The notes under the pieces are model-generated. The model did no database searches. It was given only the letters and a program-made list of their open reading frames with translations, and was not told the origin of the DNA. Positions 14,541 to 19,301 of a DNA stretch of 19,301 bases are shown one piece after another. The position numbers and the translations under genes are program-made. The DNA is taken from the NCBI GenBank assembly GCA_030612785.1, contig JAUWNF010000011.1, forward strand, positions 1-19,301. Direction: 5' to 3'. This DNA is from Phycisphaerales bacterium. GTDB lineage: Bacteria; Planctomycetota; Phycisphaerae; UBA1845. Position 1 is the stretch's first letter. Every line of letters begins with the position of its first letter.

Positions 14541-14568
14541 ATTGTAGGGGAGTCGACCGAATTGGCAA
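14541..14568 (-). promoter_or_regulatory. etfB: Candidate promoter of the etfBA operon
   Basis: On the - strand TTGCCA (14563-14568) and TACAAT (14541-14546) are separated by 16 bp. Each matches the sigma-70 consensus at five of six positions. The leader to etfB would be about 50 nt. This is the best housekeeping-type promoter in the window together with that of the lysine-rich gene. Confidence 0.55.
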
Positions 14569-14620
14569 GTATCCGCATTCCGTGTGCAGTGGGGTCGGGA
14601 TCACCCATCGCCGGATGCGC

Positions 14621-14649
14621 TTGACCATGCCACGCCCGGAAAAGAAAAT
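14621..14649 (+). promoter_or_regulatory. Possible promoter of the phosphoglycerate-mutase-like gene
   Basis: TTGACC (14621-14626) and GAAAAT (14644-14649) lie 17 bp apart on the + strand, matching five and four of six consensus positions. The leader would be about 90 nt. It lies within the divergent region shared with etfB. The -10 match is modest. Confidence 0.3.
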
Positions 14650-14743
14650 GCCCGCAGTGTCTCGACGCCATCGAAGGTCGTGTTGTGCTAACCGAGCCGC
14701 CGGCGACCATCGTGGTGGTTAAGTCGATTGAGAGGTTGAGGCG

Positions 14744-15931
14744 ATGAAGTATGCGCTGATTCTTCCCGACGGGGCGGCGGACGAACCGCTGGAGGAGTTG
14801 AACGGCTGCACCCCGCTGGAGGCGGCCGAGACGCCCAACATCGACTGGATATCCATCAATGGTCGGCAGGGGTGCCTGCGTACGATTCCGGAGGGTTACA
14901 CTGCCGCCAGCGATGTGGCCACGCTCTCGGTCATGGGGTATGCCCCGGACGTGTACTATTCCGGTCGGGCGCCGCTGGAAGCGGCTGCGCGCGGGATCGA
15001 ATCGGGTCCGGATGACCTGATCTTCCGCTGCAACCTCGTTACCATTGTCGATGGTCGGATGGAGGATTTCACCGCCGGGCACATTTCGCAAAAGGAAGCC
15101 GAGCAGTTGATCTCGGATTTGCAATCCCTCGGGTCGGAGTTCGGGGCGGTGTTTCACGCGGGCATATCCTATCGCCACCTGATGATCCTGCGCGATGCCG
15201 CCGAGGTTCGTTGTGACTGCACCCCTCCGCACGACATCCCGGGTGAGCTTGTCGATGGCTATCTCCCCAAGGGGCCCGGTTCGGAGCGCGCCCGCGAAAT
15301 CATGCACCGGGCCCATGCCCTGCTCGCCGATCACGACGTCAACCACGTGCGGCGGGACCTGGGCGAAAACCCCGCCACGAACATCTGGCTATGGGGGCAG
15401 GGGCGCCATCGACCGCTGGAGACATTGGAGGCTCGTTTCGGTGTCCGCGGTGCCTGCATCGCGGCGGTGGATCTGATCAACGGTCTGGCCATCAATGCCG
15501 GGCTGACCACCATCGCGGTGAAAGGGGCCACGGGCTACCTGGATACCGACTACCGCGCCAAAGGCCGTGCCGCGGTCGCGGCTTTGGACGGGTACGATCT
15601 GGTCGTGGTGCACATCGAGGCGCCTGACGAGGCCGGTCATCTCGGCGACGCGGCGGAAAAGGTCAAAGCGATCGAACAAATCGATACCCACGTAGTGGGA
15701 CCGGTCCTGGAGAAGCTGCGGCGCTACGACCGTTGGAAAATTGCCGTGGTGCCGGATCACCCGACTCCCGTGGCGACGCGCACGCACAGCAAAACACCGC
15801 CGCCGTTCTGCCTCGCCGGGTCCGATATCAGCACCGTGACAGGCGAACCGTTCTCGGAGCGGAACGCGGTTCGCAGTCGGCTGCAAATCGACCCCGGCCA
15901 CGAGTTCATGGAGTTCCTGCTCAAGCCGTGA
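14744..15931 (+). CDS. Cofactor-independent phosphoglycerate mutase, archaeal type (or proposed homoserine kinase)
   Basis: A 395-residue alkaline-phosphatase-fold enzyme of the ApgM family. ApgM interconverts 3- and 2-phosphoglycerate in glycolysis. A bacterial branch of the same length has been proposed to act as an alternative homoserine kinase, and sequence alone does not decide between them. Seen: metal site LPDGAAD (D9), TPLEAAETPNID (23-34), EGYTAASDVATLSVMGY with the nucleophile Ser56, YYSGRAPLEAAARGI (71-85), FRCNLVT (94-100), AGHIS (111-115), EAPDEAGHLGD (292-302; D295, H299) and VVPDHPTPVATRTHS (335-349; D338, H339, H348). The nucleophile motif is A-A-S-D instead of the more common P-G-S-D. 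ATG 14744 has GAGAGG (14730-14735) eight bases upstream. No threonine-pathway gene is adjacent, so context does not support one role over the other. Confidence 0.9.
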   Translation: MKYALILPDGAADEPLEELNGCTPLEAAETPNIDWISINGRQGCLRTIPEGYTAASDVATLSVMGYAPDVYYSGRAPLEAAARGIESGPDDLIFRCNLVTIVDGRMEDFTAGHISQKEAEQLISDLQSLGSEFGAVFHAGISYRHLMILRDAAEVRCDCTPPHDIPGELVDGYLPKGPGSERAREIMHRAHALLADHDVNHVRRDLGENPATNIWLWGQGRHRPLETLEARFGVRGACIAAVDLINGLAINAGLTTIAVKGATGYLDTDYRAKGRAAVAALDGYDLVVVHIEAPDEAGHLGDAAEKVKAIEQIDTHVVGPVLEKLRRYDRWKIAVVPDHPTPVATRTHSKTPPPFCLAGSDISTVTGEPFSERNAVRSRLQIDPGHEFMEFLLKP

Positions 15932-16110
15932 GCGGGTCGGTCACCTCGCGTAAGTTTCGTTTTTACAGAAAGTTGCGCCATGAGCCGGGTTTGGGGACTC
16001 CAGCCCAGCCCCGGGTGGCAGCGGTTTCAGTGCTGCGATAAAGTTTTCGGACCATCGCGGTCGATAAACCGGGGAGCGCAAGGACCGTGCGCGTCTTAGG
16101 AGACCGTTCC

Positions 16111-16734
16111 ATGCAAGCGTGGATGTACCGGAATGAGCGGATGCTCGCCGAGGGTACGCGGAGAAAACCGCAAGGCCGCCCCGTCCTGCACGTCGCCGCG
16201 ATGGGGACGGGTGATTGCGAGCCGCACGATGGCGAAGTGCCCGGGGAGTTGCACCTCGAAGCCACCGACGAGACCGGCGAGGCAGCCGATTGGCTTGAGG
16301 ACTCCTGGTGGATGGAAGTGCTCAATCGCTGGCACGCCCACCCGTTGGCGATCCATATTCTGCCCACGCCGCGGGCCCTACTGCACCCGGTGGTTGTGCA
16401 CCACCTTGAGATGCTCTACCGGGTAGCCCCCCAGTGGAGAAGAATCGGGCACTGCTACGTGGACGACGTGGTCGAGGATGGGGACATCCGCCGCCTGGCG
16501 AGCAGCTCCTATGACGAGGTCCGCGTGATCGACTCCTTCCGTCCATCCACCGGCAAGAGCGAAGCCCAACTGCGCGACATCAAAGTCGAGAAGTTTCTGG
16601 GGCGCGTGATGCGCGCCCAATCCTCCATTGGGGCCACACGTCCGATGCTGATACGGGTTCCCGCCCAGGCGCCAAGTACGGAGAGTGCGCCGCCGAGGGC
16701 CCGTATGCCAGGTTGTGCTACGGCGATCCAGTGA
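16111..16734 (+). CDS. Hypothetical protein, Trp/His-rich
   Basis: A 207-residue cytoplasmic-looking protein with no signal peptide or membrane segment. I do not recognise the family. The frame starts at a GTG at 16087, but TAGGAG (16097-16102) lies eight bases before the ATG at 16111. Features: an acidic stretch (about 40-60), a Trp-rich block WLEDSWWMEVLNRW (61-74), a His/Pro-rich block with HAHPLAIHILPTPRALLHPVVVHH in segments (75-98), and GHCYVDDVVEDGDI (113-126). The central block looks conserved and structured, while the tail (from about 180) is Pro/Ala/Arg-rich. The stop lies inside the end of the dockerin-like gene on the other strand, a 17-bp tail-to-tail overlap, so the last residues may be a relaxed extension. 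It could be a DNA- or sugar-related domain; nothing supports a specific role. Confidence 0.65.
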   Translation: MQAWMYRNERMLAEGTRRKPQGRPVLHVAAMGTGDCEPHDGEVPGELHLEATDETGEAADWLEDSWWMEVLNRWHAHPLAIHILPTPRALLHPVVVHHLEMLYRVAPQWRRIGHCYVDDVVEDGDIRRLASSSYDEVRVIDSFRPSTGKSEAQLRDIKVEKFLGRVMRAQSSIGATRPMLIRVPAQAPSTESAPPRARMPGCATAIQ

Positions 16735-17380
16735 AACCCGCCTGGAAGGCGGCGAAGTCACGCAAGTCGATGTCCCCATCGCCGTCAGTGTCAAACACGG
16801 GGCAGGTAACGGGTACGTTCGGACCGCCCAGGCGCAGTTCGAAGGCGACGTAATCATCGAGATCGACGTCACCGTCGCACTCGTAATCGGCGAACGCGCA
16901 AGGCCCGACGGCGACGTAATGGGTACTGTCGTCGAGATTCACCCACCCGACGTTCTCGCCCCAGGCGAAACCGAAGAAACGCCCCTCGCAACCGTCGAAA
17001 CGGGCCCGCTGCGCCCCCGCGGATGACGTATCGAAGTTGACCCAACCAATGTTCTCGCCCCAGCCCAGACCGAACAGGTCACCGTTGGTGTTGACATTCA
17101 CGCCAAAGTCCGAACCGTCCATGTTGGCGTAATGGGTGCCATTGACGGGCGTGCCATCGCCGAGATCGATCCAGCCGACGTTCTCCCCCCAAACGTAGCC
17201 GGACAGGAAGGTTGGATGGACCACGGCGCGGTGCGCCCCACCGTTGGAGGCTCGGCAGTTGAGCCAGCCGGTATTCTCGCCCCAGCCGTACTTGTCCGTG
17301 GGATCGATGTTGGTCGATCCGATGAGCGCGGTCCCGGCCACCACGCCGACAATGACCGCGGTATGAATCAAGCGTCGCAT
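16718..17380 (-). CDS. Secreted protein with WGENxGW repeats and dockerin-like EF-hands
   Basis: A 220-residue exported protein. Residues 1-22 are a signal peptide (MRRLIHT, then a hydrophobic core). The mature part holds four aromatic repeats of the form WGEN(T/V/I)GW followed by (L/I/V)(N/D), at 33-39, 64-70, 107-113 and 140-146, spaced 31-43 residues, which suggests a small beta-rich repeat domain. The C terminus has two calcium-binding loops, DYECDGDVDLDDYVAF (166-181) and FDTDGDGDIDLRDFAAF (196-212), separated by a Gly/Pro linker with Cys pairs, as in dockerin type I modules common in planctomycete secreted proteins. There is no cohesin here, so the docking partner is unknown. AAAGGAG lies five bases before the ATG. 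It is 73 bp downstream of the beta-helix gene on the same strand and may be co-transcribed with it. Confidence 0.85.
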   Translation of the reverse strand: MRRLIHTAVIVGVVAGTALIGSTNIDPTDKYGWGENTGWLNCRASNGGAHRAVVHPTFLSGYVWGENVGWIDLGDGTPVNGTHYANMDGSDFGVNVNTNGDLFGLGWGENIGWVNFDTSSAGAQRARFDGCEGRFFGFAWGENVGWVNLDDSTHYVAVGPCAFADYECDGDVDLDDYVAFELRLGGPNVPVTCPVFDTDGDGDIDLRDFAAFQAGFTGSP

Positions 17381-17453
17381 CGCTTCTCCTTTCCGTGAAC
17401 CGGATTCACTGCCCGAGACGCCCAGTCCCGGCGCGATGGACAGACCAATCCCC

Positions 17454-18899
17454 TTAGTACGAAATGTTCACGAACTGAGCGCCCGCAGCCATGATAACCG
17501 GACCGGGCCCGGCGAAGATCGGTCCGTACGTGTCCGCGGCATTGAAGTTGTATCCGCCGGGGTTGTTGGTCTCGCGGTTGGAGAGGATCGAGTTGGGACC
17601 GCCCGCCGACGTATCGATGGCGTCCCCCATGTTGTTGTAGCAGTTGTTGCCTTCGATGTTGTTGCCGTCGCCGACGGCCTCGATCCCATCGTCCTGGTTC
17701 TCGGCACAGTTATTGCGCCAGACGTGGCAGCCGACGCCAACTTCGATCCCGTCGTCCTGGTTGAAGGCAACGTTATTGTTCTTGACCATAGAGTCATCGG
17801 CCCAGATGCCGTCGCTGTAGTTGTAGTTGGCGTCACAGTCGGCCACCGTACTGCCCCAGGCCGAGATGCCGTAGTTCATGTTCTCGTAGGCCGTGCTGGC
17901 GATGCAGACACCATCGCTTATCGAGATACCATCCCCTTGGTTGCTGTTCGCCACACAACTGACAACCTTCTGGAGGTAGGAGAATCCGTCCCCCCAGCCG
18001 CTCATGCCGTTCCATGATGCCGTACAGCCCTCCACCGCATTCCTCGGCTGATACCAGCCCGAGAATCCGTGTTCCCAATTCTCCCTAGCTACGCAGCCCT
18101 GGAGATGGTTATTCTCGCCATCGCAATAGAAGCCGCTTCCAGCCATGCCGCCGCTGCCGTTGAAGGAGGCGGTGCAGTCGGTCACGCGGCAATCGTCGAG
18201 GAGCTCTACGCCGTGCTCACCATTTTCGTTAGCGACCGACCCAATCAGGACGCTGCCCCCGCTGAGGTGAATGCCCGTCCCGCCGTTGTGGGAAGCCTCC
18301 GAATCGCTGACGTGTGAGCCTCCCGCGGCGATTCCGTAGTTCGCATTGTTGTTGGCCACGCAATTGGTGAGTTTGCAGTTCCACCACGCCTCGATGCCGG
18401 TCCCGTTTCCAACCGCAATGACATTGCGGACGATGCTCGAGTCTCCGACGCGAACGCCGGTGTTGGTATTCCCCTCAACGGTCACGTTGTAGACGTGATG
18501 TCGATCGCCCCATCGCAGGTCGATGCCCCATGCCCAATCGCGGACCTGTCCGTCGTGAACGGTCACGGTGTCGTATCCGCTGATACTGATAGTGATTCCG
18601 GTGCCGCCGACGCTACCGCCGTCCAGTTCGAAACCGTTCAGGTCGATGTCCACGTCATCGGCTTCGATGGTGATGCCATCTCCAGGGCCCGCAAAGCTGA
18701 GGGACTGGCCGAGGTAGTACGAGCCCGACTGCGTGATCGTATACGGCAGTGAATCGATTTCCGTCCGGGGACCGAAACGCCCCGTCGGCGTCACCGGACC
18801 TGCCGGCGGGTTCAGATCACCGGCGTTGACCCACAGGACCATCCCGACCACCGCAACCACCAGCACCGGGCTGGCAAATTTGAGCGCGTGCTGATTCAT
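17454..18899 (-). CDS. Secreted right-handed parallel beta-helix protein
   Basis: A 481-residue exported protein. The signal peptide ends near VNA (about 24-26), and the mature N terminus GDLNPPAGPVTPTG is a leader type I associate with planctomycete surface beta-helix proteins. From about 75 to 455 the chain is a series of short turns of 20-25 residues with patterns such as GDGITIEADDVDIDLNG, GTGIEAWWNC, NYGIAAGG, GTGIHLSGG, GDGISISDG and DDGIEVGVGC, Asn- and Gly-rich, as in PbH1/pectate-lyase-like solenoids. Catalytic residues for a lyase or hydrolase cannot be identified, and no C-terminal anchor, PEP-CTERM or dockerin is seen. It may bind or cut extracellular polysaccharide or be an adhesin. 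AAGGAGG is eight bases before ATG 18899. Confidence 0.88.
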   Translation of the reverse strand: MNQHALKFASPVLVVAVVGMVLWVNAGDLNPPAGPVTPTGRFGPRTEIDSLPYTITQSGSYYLGQSLSFAGPGDGITIEADDVDIDLNGFELDGGSVGGTGITISISGYDTVTVHDGQVRDWAWGIDLRWGDRHHVYNVTVEGNTNTGVRVGDSSIVRNVIAVGNGTGIEAWWNCKLTNCVANNNANYGIAAGGSHVSDSEASHNGGTGIHLSGGSVLIGSVANENGEHGVELLDDCRVTDCTASFNGSGGMAGSGFYCDGENNHLQGCVARENWEHGFSGWYQPRNAVEGCTASWNGMSGWGDGFSYLQKVVSCVANSNQGDGISISDGVCIASTAYENMNYGISAWGSTVADCDANYNYSDGIWADDSMVKNNNVAFNQDDGIEVGVGCHVWRNNCAENQDDGIEAVGDGNNIEGNNCYNNMGDAIDTSAGGPNSILSNRETNNPGGYNFNAADTYGPIFAGPGPVIMAAGAQFVNISY

Positions 18900-18977
18900 G
18901 ATTCAGGCCTCCTTCTATGAGTTGCGCCGCCCGCGGGACGATCTTGATCCCTCTTCCGCGAGGGAAAAAGCAGACGA

Positions 18978-19001
18978 CCTTTGGGCCGGGCGGTCCAAAG
19001 G
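18978..19001. other. Hairpin in the leader of the beta-helix gene
   Basis: CCTTTGGGCC (18978-18987) and GGTCCAAAGG (18992-19001) pair over ten positions with one G-U-type pair, around a 4-nt loop. It lies about 80-100 bp before the start of the beta-helix gene and would be in its untranslated leader. It has no flanking T-run on either strand that would make it a clear terminator. Confidence 0.4.
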
Positions 19002-19064
19002 CGACCACCTGCGGAACAGCTTCGTTGGTTTTACAGAAAACTTCTTTTTACCGGACCTTGTACT

Positions 19065-19093
19065 ACCATACACAAGCGATCGCTCCATTGCAA
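19065..19093 (-). promoter_or_regulatory. Weak candidate promoter of the beta-helix gene
   Basis: On the - strand TTGCAA (19088-19093) and TATGGT (19065-19070) are 17 bp apart, each four of six to consensus. The leader would be about 160 nt and include the hairpin at 18978-19001. Other AT-rich stretches nearby could serve equally well. Confidence 0.22.
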
Positions 19094-19196
19094 GCTGTCA
19101 CCGCGCCAACCCCTTTTTTTCTACGATTTTTTTCTACGGCGGCAAAGCCCGCTGGAGTAACCCTGCTTCCGACAACCGGCTCGGATCATTCACCAA

Positions 19197-19220
19197 CGCA
19201 GAGCCGCAGAGAGCGCAGAG
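19197..19220. repeat. Three spaced CGCAGAG copies
   Basis: CGCAGAG occurs at 19197-19203, 19205-19211 and 19214-19220, with start-to-start spacings of 8 and 9 bp. This degenerate short-period repeat resembles dispersed repeats often seen in high-GC environmental bacterial genomes. No function is visible. Confidence 0.45.
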
Positions 19221-19301
19221 TGTTGCAGCATCAGGGTTTACGGTCTGCACCGGCACCAATCTTCTGCGCTGCGTGTAGCTTCGTCCCCCACCCCGATCGC
19301 C

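Larger units (their letters stand above)
18900..19301. other. Intergenic region at the right edge
   Basis: No credible gene lies in these 402 bp. The region holds the ribosome-binding site and leader of the beta-helix gene, the hairpin at 18978-19001, AT-rich tracts near 19028-19135 and three CGCAGAG copies at 19197-19220. The next gene may begin beyond the window. Confidence 0.6.

Noticed and set aside
17454..18899. Possible CRISPR-like or tandem DNA repeat in the beta-helix gene
   Set aside because: The periodicity is at protein level with degenerate 60-75 bp turns; no identical repeats or spacers are present.
1..19301. tRNA, rRNA and transposase genes
   Set aside because: I looked through the intergenic stretches and the frames and recognised no cloverleaf, no rRNA signature and no DDE or tyrosine transposase motif; a covariance-model search would be decisive.

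Overview
The window is high-GC bacterial DNA and most likely comes from a planctomycete, possibly of the Phycisphaerae type. This assignment is inferred from gene content, since no marker rRNA is present. The clues are a secreted protein with paired dockerin-like EF-hand repeats, a secreted right-handed beta-helix protein, a tiny lysine-rich histone-H1-like protein, and a secreted nuclease-fold-like protein with an Ada-type zinc domain at its C terminus. Genes are loosely packed, with short operons, several long intergenic stretches and palindromic repeats.

Layout, left to right. (1) 1-2282: the 3' part of topA (DNA topoisomerase I), holding the active-site tyrosine and six C-terminal zinc ribbons. 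(2) 2283-2679: a repeat-rich intergenic region with a 121-bp MITE-like element and two related hairpin repeats. (3) 2680-5772: a predicted lipoprotein of unknown function, moeA and a mog/moaB-type gene, all on the + strand; the last two are late molybdenum-cofactor genes. (4) 5859-6650 (-): a sigma-70 family factor whose ribosome-binding site lies in a hairpin. It is divergent from 6893-8101 (+), a secreted S1/P1-nuclease-like protein with altered metal ligands and an Ada-like C-terminal zinc domain. (5) 8149-8494: a terminator-like inverted repeat and, on the - strand, the 65-residue lysine-rich protein with a good sigma-70-type promoter. (6) 8495-9362: 868 bp without a credible gene, with several palindromes. 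(7) 9363-11055: a MazG-like pyrophosphohydrolase (-) divergent from a CapD/WbpM-type nucleotide-sugar dehydratase (+). (8) 11087-14484 (-): an operon of etfB, etfA (TTG start) and a Tat-exported metallophosphoesterase, with a clear candidate promoter. (9) 14744-15931 (+): an archaeal-type cofactor-independent phosphoglycerate mutase or 'proposed homoserine kinase' relative. (10) 16111-16734 (+): an unknown protein whose end overlaps the end of the next gene. (11) 16718-18899 (-): two exported proteins, one with WGENxGW repeats plus dockerin-like repeats and one a beta-helix. (12) 18900-19301: upstream region with a hairpin and short repeats.

Functionally the window mixes housekeeping genes (DNA topology, Moco synthesis, electron transfer by ETF, nucleotide-pool cleaning, central carbon or amino-acid metabolism) with envelope and secreted proteins. 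I see no CRISPR array, phage, transposase gene, rRNA or tRNA. The most unusual items are the nuclease-like/Ada-zinc fusion with lost metal ligands, the hairpin over the sigma-factor ribosome-binding site, the composite repeat after topA, and the palindrome over the -35 box of the lysine-rich gene.
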